64,000 nt of DNA, from positions 434,001-498,000 of the forward strand of contig NZ_CABPSB010000002.1 of assembly GCF_902459655.1 (NCBI RefSeq), given 5' to 3'. The position numbers and the translations under genes are program-made. This DNA is from Pandoraea anhela. Lineage in GTDB: Bacteria > Pseudomonadota > Gammaproteobacteria > Burkholderiales > Burkholderiaceae. The notes beneath the pieces are model-generated. The model had not been told where the DNA came from. It ran no database searches and was given only the letters and a program-made list of their open reading frames with translations. Positions 8,043 to 16,821 of the stretch are shown here, in pieces. The stretch's first letter is position 1. Every line of letters begins with the position of its first letter.

Positions 8043-10223
8043 ATGACTTCCACTTCCCAGCGTGGCGGCCTGACGGTCGCAGACAATCTGATCGCGTTCA
8101 TCGAAAAGGAAGCCCTGCCGGGCACCGGTGTCGATGTCGACGCGTTCTGGAAAGGCTTCGACGCCATCGTCCATGACCTCGCCCCGAAGAACCGTGCACT
8201 GCTCGCCGAGCGCGACCGTCTGCAAGGCGAACTCGACCACTGGCACCGCGCCAACCCCGGCCCGATCGCCGACGCCGCCGCCTACCGCGCCTTCCTCGAA
8301 AAGATCGGCTACCTGCTGCCCGCACCGGCGAGCGTGCAAGCCACCACGGCGAACGTCGATGACGAAATCGCCGAGCAGGCCGGCCCGCAGCTGGTCGTGC
8401 CCCTGTCGAACGCCCGCTACGCCCTGAACGCCGCCAACGCGCGCTGGGGCAGCCTGTACGACGCCCTGTACGGCACCGATGCCATCCCCGAGACCGGCGG
8501 CGCCGAGAAGGGCACCGGCTACAACCCGAAGCGCGGCGAACTCGTGATCGCCTTCGCGCGCGGCTTCCTCGATCAGGCCGCACCGCTGGCCGTGGGCTCG
8601 CATAAGGACGCCACGGGGTACCGCGTCGAGAGCGGCAAGCTTGTCGTGGCGACCGCAAACGGCGAGACGGGCCTTGCCACGCCGGCCCTGTTCGTCGGCT
8701 TCCAGGGCGACGCCGCCGCGCCCACGGCCGTACTGCTCAAGCACAACGGCCTGCATTTCGAAATCCAGTTCGACGCGAATCATCCGATCGGCAAGACCGA
8801 CGCCGCCCATATCAAGGACGTGCTCGTCGAAGCCGCCGTCACGACCATCATCGACTGCGAAGACTCGGTCGCCGCCGTGGACGCCAGCGACAAGGTCGAG
8901 CTGTATCGCAACTGGCTGGGGCTGATGCAGGGCACGCTGACGGAAGACGTGTCCAAGGGCGGCAAGACCTTCACGCGCCGCCTGAATGCCGACCGCGAAT
9001 ACACCGGCGCCGACGGCAAGCCCTTGAAACTGCACGGCCGCTCGCTGCTGTTCATCCGCAATGTCGGCCACCTGATGACGAACCCCGCCATCACCGATCG
9101 CGAAGGCCGCGAAATTCCGGAAGGCATTCTCGACGGCGTGGTCACCGTGCTCGCCTCGCTGCACGACCGCAAGCATCGGCTGAACTCGCGCACCGGTTCG
9201 ATCTATATCGTCAAGCCGAAGATGCACGGTCCGGCCGAAGTGGCCTTCGCCGACGAACTGTTCGGTCGCATCGAAGCCCTGTACGACCTGCCGCGCAACA
9301 CGCTCAAGATGGGCATCATGGACGAGGAGCGTCGCACCAGCGTCAACCTCTCGGCCTGTATCGCAGCCGCCGCTGCGCGCGTGGCGTTCATCAACACGGG
9401 CTTCCTCGACCGCACGGGCGACGAGATGCACACCGCGATGGAAGCCGGCCCGATGATGCGCAAGGGCGACATGAAGTCCTCCGCGTGGATCACCGCCTAC
9501 GAAAAGAGCAACGTGCTCGTGGGTCTGGCCGCAGGCCTGCGCGGGCGCGCGCAGATCGGCAAGGGCATGTGGGCCATGCCGGACCTGATGCACGCCATGC
9601 TGGAACAGAAGATTGCGCATCCGAAGGCCGGTGCGAACACGGCGTGGGTGCCGTCGCCGACCGCCGCCACGCTGCACGCGTTGCACTATCACATCGTCGA
9701 TGTGCAGGCGGTGCAGCAGGAACTCGAAAAGATCGACTACGCGAAGGAGCGCGACGCACTGCTCACCGGTCTGCTGACGGTGCCGGTCGTCGCTAAGGCC
9801 GAATGGAGCGCCGAGGAGATCCGCAAGGAAATCGAGAACAACGCGCAGGGCATTCTGGGTTACGTCGTGCGCTGGATCGATCAGGGCGTGGGCTGCTCGA
9901 AGGTGCCGGACATCCACGACATCGGCCTGATGGAAGACCGCGCGACGCTGCGCATTTCGAGCCAGCATCTGGCGAACTGGTTGCGTCACGGCGTCATCAC
10001 GCGAGAGCAGGTCGAAGAGACGATGAAGCGCATGGCGGCGGTGGTCGACAAGCAGAATGCCGGTGACAAGCACTATGTGCCGATGGCCCCGAACTTCGAC
10101 AGTTCGCTGGCGTTCAAGGCCGCAAGCGCACTGGTGTTCGAAGGGCTGACGCAACCGAATGGCTACACCGAACCGCTGCTGCATAAGTACCGCCTGGAAC
10201 TGAAGGCGCAGCAACGCGGTTGA
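8043..10223 (+). CDS. glcB: Malate synthase G
   Basis: 726 residues, matching the 720-725 of the G isoform. It condenses glyoxylate and acetyl-CoA to malate in the cytoplasm during growth on glycolate, acetate or other two-carbon sources. Clear family blocks: [12 protein letters not shown] (Mg/catalytic acid region, near residue 275), [31 protein letters not shown] and [24 protein letters not shown]. The start ATG at 8043 gives [17 protein letters not shown]. Monocistronic: a palindrome lies upstream and a strong terminator follows. Confidence 0.97.
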   Translation: MTSTSQRGGLTVADNLIAFIEKEALPGTGVDVDAFWKGFDAIVHDLAPKNRALLAERDRLQGELDHWHRANPGPIADAAAYRAFLEKIGYLLPAPASVQATTANVDDEIAEQAGPQLVVPLSNARYALNAANARWGSLYDALYGTDAIPETGGAEKGTGYNPKRGELVIAFARGFLDQAAPLAVGSHKDATGYRVESGKLVVATANGETGLATPALFVGFQGDAAAPTAVLLKHNGLHFEIQFDANHPIGKTDAAHIKDVLVEAAVTTIIDCEDSVAAVDASDKVELYRNWLGLMQGTLTEDVSKGGKTFTRRLNADREYTGADGKPLKLHGRSLLFIRNVGHLMTNPAITDREGREIPEGILDGVVTVLASLHDRKHRLNSRTGSIYIVKPKMHGPAEVAFADELFGRIEALYDLPRNTLKMGIMDEERRTSVNLSACIAAAAARVAFINTGFLDRTGDEMHTAMEAGPMMRKGDMKSSAWITAYEKSNVLVGLAAGLRGRAQIGKGMWAMPDLMHAMLEQKIAHPKAGANTAWVPSPTAATLHALHYHIVDVQAVQQELEKIDYAKERDALLTGLLTVPVVAKAEWSAEEIRKEIENNAQGILGYVVRWIDQGVGCSKVPDIHDIGLMEDRATLRISSQHLANWLRHGVITREQVEETMKRMAAVVDKQNAGDKHYVPMAPNFDSSLAFKAASALVFEGLTQPNGYTEPLLHKYRLELKAQQRG

Positions 10224-10277
10224 TGGACGAAGCCGATCCCGCCATGCAACACGGCAGGATCGGCGCATGGAACACGG

Positions 10278-10310
10278 CGCCCGGCGGCTCTCCACCGCCG
10301 GGCGTTTTTT
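10278..10310 (+). terminator. Rho-independent terminator of glcB
   Basis: CGCCCGGCGG (10278-10287) pairs with CCGCCGGGCG (10295-10304), followed by six T (10305-10310). Confidence 0.9.
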
Positions 10311-10311
10311 A

Positions 10312-10986
10312 TCAGCCGTCAATCACCTCGAACCCCCGCTGCCGCATGGTATCGACCGTGCGCTCGTAGAATCTGCGTTCGTCGGCGTCCGCCGGCGGGT
10401 GATCTTTGAAGATTTTGACCTCATACCCGGCATTCTTGACGTCGCCCGCCAGAAGGGAGACCCCCGAGTCCGCACCGAAACACAACAGGCTGCCTCCGCA
10501 GCCACCGGGGCGATTGGCGATCTCCAGTGCGTAGAGAAAGAGGTTTTTGCCCGACTGCGGCATGACCAGCTTGCGTGCGTATTTGTCGCGGCTCCATTCG
10601 CCGTCCCTCGTATCGACCACAAAGGTGTGATGACACGGTGAGTTGAACTCATCGTCTTCCGCAACGATACATCCCGTGCTCATCCCGAGATCTCTGGCGA
10701 TGTCGTAGACCACGCCGATATTCTCGGTGGTCCCCCGGCTGACAACGACGATCTGCTGCCCATGCTGGCTATCGCGCTGCGCCTCCAACTCCCGTCGCAT
10801 CGACTGCTTCAATCCTTGGGTATCTGCGTACGAGCTCCAGTGAAAGCCCTGAACCACAATGAGATGCGTACCGCAGAGCATGCGAATGAATTCGCGTTCG
10901 TAATCAGCGTCGGTTTTCCGACCCGCTGGCGCCGGTGCCGACAACGTCAAAGGCGGCGATACCGTTTGTTGACCGATGGGATCCAT
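10312..10986 (-). CDS. Hypothetical protein, possible Rossmann-like (SLOG-type) domain
   Basis: 224 residues with an excellent start: AAAGGAG, six bases, ATG at 10986. After a Pro/Ala-rich N-tail (about 1-22) it alternates hydrophobic strands and helices: HLIVVQGFHW, QQIVVVSRGTTENIGVVYDIA, NLFLYALEIA, then GGCGGSLLCFGADSGVSLLAGDVKNAGYEVKIFKDH. That pattern suggests a nucleotide-binding Rossmannoid fold such as SLOG/LOG, but I do not recognise the family and this is only inference. Cytoplasmic, no signal peptide. It stands alone between the glcB terminator and the DUF445 gene. Confidence 0.7.
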   Translation of the reverse strand: MDPIGQQTVSPPLTLSAPAPAGRKTDADYEREFIRMLCGTHLIVVQGFHWSSYADTQGLKQSMRRELEAQRDSQHGQQIVVVSRGTTENIGVVYDIARDLGMSTGCIVAEDDEFNSPCHHTFVVDTRDGEWSRDKYARKLVMPQSGKNLFLYALEIANRPGGCGGSLLCFGADSGVSLLAGDVKNAGYEVKIFKDHPPADADERRFYERTVDTMRQRGFEVIDG

Positions 10987-11308
10987 AGGCGACTCCTTTC
11001 AAGTGTTACGAAGGTCATCCAGAAGGCAGCCCGACACGACAGGTGTCAGTTGACGAGACCGCCCGGTGCGCGAAGGCGTTGGACAAAAGCGATCACGGTC
11101 ATCGCGCGAGCCCAGTGTGAGCGCGTACGCATTGCAAGGCCTTTCAATAATGGCTCCGCGCCGTGCCCGTATTCGCCCAACGCCTGGGGACGAAAGCGAT
11201 CGGCGATCGATGGTCGGCGAGCCGAACGCGTCTCGTCGGGACTTATCACCGCTCGCCTGACGGGGTAACCTGTCAGGCGTCTTCGTTTTTGTGAGGAGCC
11301 GGCTGCGC
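10987..11308. other. Divergent gap upstream of DUF445 gene
   Basis: 322 bases. The end of the gap carries the terminator-like hairpin at 11254-11290; the rest shows no gene or clear promoter. Confidence 0.4.
11254..11290 (+). terminator. Terminator-like hairpin in leader of DUF445 gene
   Basis: CGCCTGAC (11254-11261) pairs with GTCAGGCG (11272-11279), then TCTTCGTTTTT. No plus-strand gene ends just before it, and the next start is only 19 bases after the T-run, so it may be an attenuator in the leader or a terminator of a short upstream transcript. Confidence 0.45.
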
Positions 11309-12592
11309 ATGGATGCCATCGATCCCGCCATCGCCCTGCAACGCGCCGAACGGCGCGCACTCTCGTTGCTTCTCGTCGCGCTGGCGATCTTCATCGCCAC
11401 GCTCTTCATGCCGGTGCATTTCGTCACCGGATGGATTCGCGCGGCGGCCGAAGCGGCCATGGTCGGCGGGCTCGCGGACTGGTTCGCCGTCGAAGCGCTG
11501 TTCCGGCGCATTCCGATCCCCGGCCTCTCGCGGCACACGAACATCCTCATCCGCAAGAAAGACGCGCTCGGCGACGGTCTCGCCCGCTTCGTGCGCGAGA
11601 AGTTTCTCGATACGCCGTCGGTGGTGCGTCTCATCGAACAGCAGAATCCGGCGGACGCCCTCACGCGCTGGCTCGGGTCGTACGAGAACACGCGTCAGTT
11701 GAGCGCCGTGCTCGTGAAGGTCACGAGCGGTGTGCTCGACGTGATGGACGAGCGCAACGTGCAGGCCTTCATTCGCCGCGCACTCGACACGATGATCGAC
11801 CGGCTTGATCTGTCGCAGTCGGCCGCAGCGATTCTCGACATGCTCACGCGCGATGGACGTCATCAGGCCCTGCTCGACGAGACGCTCGACTATCTCGTCG
11901 AGTTGCTCAACGAGCCGCAGACGCGCGAGTTCATCTCAGCGCGCATCGTCGAATGGCTCAAGGCCGATCATCCGAAGAAGGAAAAGGTGTTGCCCTCGGA
12001 ATGGATCGGCAACAAGGGCTCCGACATGATCTCGGCGGCAGTCACGCGCCTGCTCGCGCAGATGGAGGCGGACGAGTCGCATCAGTTGCGTCAGGCCTTC
12101 GATCGCGCGGTGGCGGGGCTGATCGAGCGACTGAAGCACGATGCCGAATTTCAGGCGAAGCTCGACGGCTTCAAGACGCAGTTGAAAGGCGACACCGCGC
12201 TGAACGCCTATGTGGGCGGCCTGTGGAACGAATGGCGCAGTTGGGTGAAGCGGGATCTGGCACGCGACGACTCGGTGATCGGCGCGAAGATCACGGGCGC
12301 GGCGGCGTGGATCGGGCAGGAACTCGCACGCAGCGAGTCGTTACGAAAGGCGCTCGACGCGCAACTCCGAGATGCGGCCGAGCGCATGGCCCCTGGCTTC
12401 GCCGACTTCGTGACGGAACATATCCGCGCGACGGTGCATGGCTGGAACGCCGAGCATTTGTCGCGGCAAATTCGTCTGAGCGTGGGACAGGACCTGCAAT
12501 ACATCCGCATCAACGGCACGCTCGTGGGTGGCCTGATCGGCGCCGCGCTGTATCTGGTGGCGCAGGCGCCGGTGCTGTTGGGCCGCGCTTAG
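11309..12592 (+). CDS. DUF445 family inner-membrane protein (YjiN-like)
   Basis: 427 residues. An N-terminal membrane segment (LSLLLVALAIFIATLFM), the DUF445 signature WIRAAAEAAMVGGLADWFAVEALFR, a long helical middle, and a C-terminal hydrophobic anchor (GTLVGGLIGAALYLVAQAPVLL). The family's function is not established. ATG at 11309 is preferred because AGGAG (11294-11298) precedes it by 10 bases; the GTG at 11291 overlaps that same ribosome binding site. Confidence 0.88.
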   Translation: MDAIDPAIALQRAERRALSLLLVALAIFIATLFMPVHFVTGWIRAAAEAAMVGGLADWFAVEALFRRIPIPGLSRHTNILIRKKDALGDGLARFVREKFLDTPSVVRLIEQQNPADALTRWLGSYENTRQLSAVLVKVTSGVLDVMDERNVQAFIRRALDTMIDRLDLSQSAAAILDMLTRDGRHQALLDETLDYLVELLNEPQTREFISARIVEWLKADHPKKEKVLPSEWIGNKGSDMISAAVTRLLAQMEADESHQLRQAFDRAVAGLIERLKHDAEFQAKLDGFKTQLKGDTALNAYVGGLWNEWRSWVKRDLARDDSVIGAKITGAAAWIGQELARSESLRKALDAQLRDAAERMAPGFADFVTEHIRATVHGWNAEHLSRQIRLSVGQDLQYIRINGTLVGGLIGAALYLVAQAPVLLGRA

Positions 12593-12976
12593 CCGGTCGT
12601 GCGGACGACGTGAAAGGCGCCGTCATGGGCCAGAATCTCTTCCTCTTCGACGGTGCGCACGGCCCCAGCGTCGAGAACGACGGACCTGCTGAAGGATTTC
12701 ACCGGCGTTTCAAACGTTGCCGCGTGACCGCCGGCGACTTTTTTGAGCGACCGGCAGCCCACTGTCTGCCCGGCGCAACGCCCTCGACCCCACCCCCGTT
12801 TGAGGCATTCTCCCGGGCTTCCCAGCACCCACGCGGCCCGCGCGCTTATATCGATTCAACTTATCGATATATAAAAAATCAAAATTATATTTATACAACC
12901 CCCTTCCCTATAGTTCCGTCCGAACCGCGCCAACTCTCGCAAGCGCGCGGACAGACCTTAGAGAAAGCCACACCTC
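12593..12976. promoter_or_regulatory. Porin upstream region with AT-rich inverted repeat
   Basis: 384 bases. At 12847-12871 lies a perfect 9-bp inverted repeat, TATATCGAT / ATCGATATA with a 7-base spacer, running into an unusually AT-rich tract (12870-12910). This is the probable promoter/operator of the porin gene at 12977. The first 250 bases show nothing. Confidence 0.5.
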
Positions 12977-14107
12977 ATGAAGACCACGATTCTGGCCCGT
13001 CTGGGCTTTGCCGGCTTTGCCGCAGCAATGGGACTCGGCGCCACCGCCGCGCACGCACAAAGCAACGTCACCATTTACGGCCTGATTTCGGGCGGCGTGG
13101 GTTACGTGAGTAATCAGGGCGGCAACAAGACCTGGCAGGCACTCTCGGGCACCAATCAGAATCCGCGCTGGGGCTTCCGTGGTTCGGAAGACCTCGGTAA
13201 CGGCACCAAGGCCATCTTCACGCTCGAAGCCGGCTTCAACCTCATGAACGGCACGGGCTCGCAGAACGGCCGCGCCTTCGGCCGTCAGTCGTTCGTCGGC
13301 CTGTCGGACAAGACCTGGGGAACGTTCACGCTCGGTCGTCAGTACGACACCGTTCACGATTACGTCGGCCCGATCATCATTTCGAGCAATGGTGTGAACA
13401 TCGGCGATAACGACAACGGATACAACGACATCCGTATGCAGAACTCGGTGAAGTGGGTCAGCCCGACTGTCGGCGGCTTCCACGGCACGGCGCAATACGG
13501 CTTCTCGAACTCGGCCACCGGGTTCCGCAACAACAACGCGTACAGCTTCGGCCTCGGCTACAAGTACGGCAACTTCGACTGGAACGCGGCGTACGCGCAA
13601 TACAACCACCCGTTCAGCGGCACCAACAACGACGGCGCCATCGCCAACGACTACGCCAGCCCGCTGCTGATTTTCTCGAAGAGCGCGACGCGTGCGAACG
13701 TCTTCGCCAGCCAGCAACGCATCTTCGCCACGGGCGGCTTCTATCGCTGGGGCCCGGCCCTCATCGGCGCGATGTTCTCGGACGTGCACTACACGTACCT
13801 CGACAACTCGCACCTGCACCTCCAGAACTACAACCTGACGCTGAACTACAACCTCACGCCGGCGCTCGTGCTGGGCGCCGCGTACGGCTTCACCGCAGGC
13901 AAGTACGATGTGATCAACACGCGTCCGCAATGGCATCAGGTCAACCTGCAAGCCGACTACTGGTTGTCCAAGCGCACGGACGTTGCGCTCACGCTGAACG
14001 CCCAGCAAGCCGCCGGCGACGCAAAATACGCCCAGCTTTTCGGCTACGCCGCATCGAGCACCAAGCGTCAGATGGCCGTAACGCTCGGCATGCGCCACAC
14101 GTTCTGA
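12977..14107 (+). CDS. Outer-membrane porin, OmpC/Omp32 type
   Basis: 376 residues. Signal peptide of about 27 residues (MKTTILARLGFAGFAAAMGLGATAAHA, cleavage before QSNVTIYG). VTIYGLISGGVGYVSN and WGFRGSEDLGNGTKAIFTLE are the hallmarks of betaproteobacterial trimeric porins, and the chain ends in a C-terminal Phe as needed for BAM insertion. Immediately followed on the same strand by an exported nucleoside hydrolase, so it may admit nucleosides; that specificity is inferred from neighbours only. Confidence 0.95.
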   Translation: MKTTILARLGFAGFAAAMGLGATAAHAQSNVTIYGLISGGVGYVSNQGGNKTWQALSGTNQNPRWGFRGSEDLGNGTKAIFTLEAGFNLMNGTGSQNGRAFGRQSFVGLSDKTWGTFTLGRQYDTVHDYVGPIIISSNGVNIGDNDNGYNDIRMQNSVKWVSPTVGGFHGTAQYGFSNSATGFRNNNAYSFGLGYKYGNFDWNAAYAQYNHPFSGTNNDGAIANDYASPLLIFSKSATRANVFASQQRIFATGGFYRWGPALIGAMFSDVHYTYLDNSHLHLQNYNLTLNYNLTPALVLGAAYGFTAGKYDVINTRPQWHQVNLQADYWLSKRTDVALTLNAQQAAGDAKYAQLFGYAASSTKRQMAVTLGMRHTF

Positions 14108-14117
14108 CAGCGGCAGA

Positions 14118-14152
14118 CGTGATGTCGCAGGCCGCGCGCCTGCGACATCACG
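14118..14152. other. Perfect 14-bp stem-loop between porin and nucleoside hydrolase
   Basis: CGTGATGTCGCAGG (14118-14131) and CCTGCGACATCACG (14139-14152) with a 7-base loop. There is no T-run, so it is more likely an RNA-stabilising or processing hairpin protecting the abundant porin message than a full terminator. Confidence 0.65.
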
Positions 14153-14207
14153 AGCGTCGATCGATGCGTCGGTCGACAGCCTTCACAAGTTCGACGACAT
14201 CACGACA

Positions 14208-15347
14208 ATGAACGAACCGAACCCCACACCCGACTTCGCCGCCACGACCGACGACGGCGAGACCCGCCACCACAGCCGTCGCAGTTTCCTGCGCACGTCG
14301 CTGGCTGCCTCGCTCGCCACGCTCGGCACGACCGGCGCCGGCGCCGCTTTCGCCAGGATGACGTCGACCGAGGGCGCGTCGGCGCTCACGGCGGACGACG
14401 CAACGCGTCGCACCGTGATCATCGATTGCGACCCGGGTCAGGACGACGCCATCGCCATTCTCTTCGCGCTCGGCGCACGCGAGCAGATCGACCTCAAGGC
14501 GCTCACCGTCGTCGGCGGCAACGTGCCGCTGAGCCTGACCGAGCGCAACGCCCGGATCGTGCGCGACTGGGCCGACAAGACCCGCTCGCTGCCCGTGTAC
14601 GCCGGCTGCCCCAAGCCGCTCATGCGCGAACTGGTGACGGCGGCGAACGTGATGGGCCGCTCGGGCCTGGATGGTGTGGAACTGCACGAGCCGCGCGGCC
14701 CGCTGGAAAAGCCGCACGCCGTGACGTACCTCATCGACACCCTGCGCGCCGCAGCACCCGGTAGCGTGACGCTCGTGGGCATCGGCCCGCTCACCAACAT
14801 CGCGACGGCGCTGACGGCCGCTCCCGAAGGCGCCAAGGCCATCCGCGAGATCGTGCTGATGGGCGGCGCCTGGTTCGAGCGAGGCAATTACACGCCGGCC
14901 GCCGAGTTCAACATCTTCGTGGACCCGGAAGCCGCCAGCATCGTGCTCGGCGCAGGCGTGCCCGTCACCGTGGTGCCGCGCGACGTGAGCCTGAAGGCGC
15001 TTATCACGCCGGCGCGCATCGTGCCGTTCCGTGCGCTGAAAAATCGCTGCGGTCCGATCGTCGCGGACATCCTCGCGGCAGAAGTCGCGTATCAGAAGCG
15101 TCGCCGTGGTGTGGAAGAAGCGCCGATGTACGACCCGTGCACCATCGGCTATCTGCTCGACCCGACGATGTACGGCGGCCGTCGTGTGAACGTGACCGTC
15201 GAGACGACGGGCCAGCTCACGCTGGGCGAAACGGTGGTGGACTGGAACGGCCGCACGAAGCGTCCGGCAAACGCGATGTGGCTCACCGACATCGACGCCG
15301 ACCGTTTCTACGACGCGCTGCTCGAACGCATCGCGCGCCTGCCGTAA
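14208..15347 (+). CDS. Tat-exported inosine/uridine-preferring nucleoside hydrolase
   Basis: 379 residues. The Tat motif SRRSFLR (about residues 23-29) followed by a hydrophobic stretch and AFA predicts folded export to the periplasm. The catalytic calcium-site motif DCDPGQDDA lies at about residue 73, with VGIGPLTNIATAL and EFNIFVDPEAA further on, as in the nucleoside hydrolase family, which cleaves the N-glycosidic bond to free base and ribose. Upstream are a porin, downstream a purine permease and a deaminase. Periplasmic cleavage followed by base uptake is a coherent scheme. Confidence 0.93.
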   Translation: MNEPNPTPDFAATTDDGETRHHSRRSFLRTSLAASLATLGTTGAGAAFARMTSTEGASALTADDATRRTVIIDCDPGQDDAIAILFALGAREQIDLKALTVVGGNVPLSLTERNARIVRDWADKTRSLPVYAGCPKPLMRELVTAANVMGRSGLDGVELHEPRGPLEKPHAVTYLIDTLRAAAPGSVTLVGIGPLTNIATALTAAPEGAKAIREIVLMGGAWFERGNYTPAAEFNIFVDPEAASIVLGAGVPVTVVPRDVSLKALITPARIVPFRALKNRCGPIVADILAAEVAYQKRRRGVEEAPMYDPCTIGYLLDPTMYGGRRVNVTVETTGQLTLGETVVDWNGRTKRPANAMWLTDIDADRFYDALLERIARLP

Positions 15348-15372
15348 TCACGCAGAACGACGTTTGACGAGG

Positions 15373-15408
15373 CAAAACGCGGTGACCGTTGCCGGCCGCC
15401 GCGTTTTG
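15373..15408. terminator. Bidirectional hairpin between convergent genes
   Basis: CAAAACGCGG (15373-15382) pairs with CCGCGTTTTG (15399-15408). It separates the nucleoside hydrolase gene (ends 15347) from the convergent LysR gene (ends 15490) and offers T-rich 3' arms on both strands. Confidence 0.65.
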
Positions 15409-15489
15409 CATGCGGGGTAAGACGCGCAAGCCTTCGCGTCGCCGATGACTGCCGTCGCCGGCGCACGGGATCGTGTGGCACAGGGCGCG

Positions 15490-16551
15490 TCATGTCGCGA
15501 GATGTTCCGCGATCCAGTCGCGGCAAGCACTCACTTGCGGACCACGCTCCTTGCCCACGAGCGACATCAATGCCACCGTGCGGGTCACGCGCGGGGCGAC
15601 GACGTCGAGCGCGACGAGCACCGGATCGTGCAAATGCAGGGTATAGAGCTTGGGCAGGATCGCCAGCGCGAGGCCGCTGCGCACCAGCGCATAGAGCGGT
15701 TCGGTGTACTCCATGCGGTACTTCGGTTCGAGCCGCAGATTTTGCGAACCTCCGGTGCGCTGGAGCGAATCGCTGACATTGCCGCGCACGAACACGGCGA
15801 GATCCCGCTCGGTGAGCTGTGACCAGTTGACGGACGCCGCCGAGGCGAGCGGATCGTCTCGGCGGGCAACGAGCACGATCTCGTCGTCGAACAGATCGTC
15901 ACAACGAAAGCCTTCGGTATTGGCCACGTGACCGGCCTCGTCCGCCTCGTCGCGAATCCCGACGCCGAGGTCGATTTCGCCTCGGGCGAGGGCCGCGACC
16001 AGTTCGCTATTGGGCAAATCGGAGAGTGCGAACCGCACGTTCGGATACGCCTCGCGCAAGCTGCCGAGCACCGGCAGCAGCCGTGCGGCGACCGAAGGGA
16101 TGAAGCCGATGCGCACCGTCTGCGCTTGCAGCGCGAAGGTGCTCGTCATGTCGTCGAATGTGCCGCGTGCGGCGTTGAGCAGACGCTCCGCCAGCGGCAG
16201 GATGGTCGTGCCGGCCTCCGTCAGCGTCAGACGATGCGCGGAGCGCTCGAACAGCCGCCCGCCGAGCAGGAACTCGATTTGACGGATCGCTGCGGTAAGC
16301 GCGGGTTGCGTGACCGAGAGCGCCTGCGCCGCCTGCGTGAAGCTGCGCGAGTGCGCCAGCGCCACGAAGTACTGCACCTGACGCAGCGTCAGTGCGGGCA
16401 GCGGCGGCACGTGTGGCGTGGGTGCCGCCGGGAGCGCACCGGGGACTGGCACCGGGACGGGAACTGGAACGGGGACCGCTGCCGTGTTGGCGGCAGCCGT
16501 CGCGTCGGCCCTGGCCTTAGTGTTCTCGGTACGACGGGACGAAGTCGCCAT
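15490..16551 (-). CDS. LysR-family regulator of the purine cluster
   Basis: 353 residues from the ATG at 16551, with AGGAG six bases upstream. It is longer than usual because of a 55-residue N-tail containing a Val-Pro dipeptide run (VPVPVPVPVPVP) before the helix-turn-helix (LRQVQYFVALAHSRSFTQAAQAL, then TQPALTAAIRQIE). The ligand domain begins near VRIGFIPSVAARLLPVL. It is divergent from the NCS2 permease and convergent with the nucleoside hydrolase; a matching inverted repeat sits in the divergent gap. Probable regulator of purine nucleoside use. Confidence 0.88.
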   Translation of the reverse strand: MATSSRRTENTKARADATAAANTAAVPVPVPVPVPVPGALPAAPTPHVPPLPALTLRQVQYFVALAHSRSFTQAAQALSVTQPALTAAIRQIEFLLGGRLFERSAHRLTLTEAGTTILPLAERLLNAARGTFDDMTSTFALQAQTVRIGFIPSVAARLLPVLGSLREAYPNVRFALSDLPNSELVAALARGEIDLGVGIRDEADEAGHVANTEGFRCDDLFDDEIVLVARRDDPLASAASVNWSQLTERDLAVFVRGNVSDSLQRTGGSQNLRLEPKYRMEYTEPLYALVRSGLALAILPKLYTLHLHDPVLVALDVVAPRVTRTVALMSLVGKERGPQVSACRDWIAEHLAT

Positions 16552-16730
16552 GGCGCGCTCCTGAAGTTGCGTCTCGGGTGGTGTCGTTGCCTGCCTGCCA
16601 CTGCTGTACACCGCAATCATGCACTTGTGCACGCCTCGCACTTTGCGAGGCATGTGACGGCAAGACAACACGCTTGCGACGCTGACGGAGACCGGCAGGG
16701 GCCAGGAATCCAGGCACGCCGCGAAGAATA

Positions 16731-16748
16731 GATTCGAATTATCGAATC
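16731..16748. promoter_or_regulatory. Inverted repeat, candidate LysR operator
   Basis: GATTCGA-ATTA-TCGAATC is a 7-bp perfect inverted repeat with the LysR T-N11-A core, in the divergent gap between the LysR gene (start 16551) and the permease (start 16822). It is followed by an AT-rich tract (16749-16775) suited to the permease promoter. Confidence 0.55.
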
Positions 16749-16821
16749 ATAAGTAATTTCATTTTTTATTTATAGTCGCACGCACGTAAAGTGCCACGCA
16801 AAGACCTTCTATCCTTGGCTT

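Noticed and set aside
7893-10322. 809-codon open frame on the minus strand
   Set aside because: It lies wholly opposite glcB, is Arg/His/Gln-rich with no domain, and is a GC-driven mirror frame.
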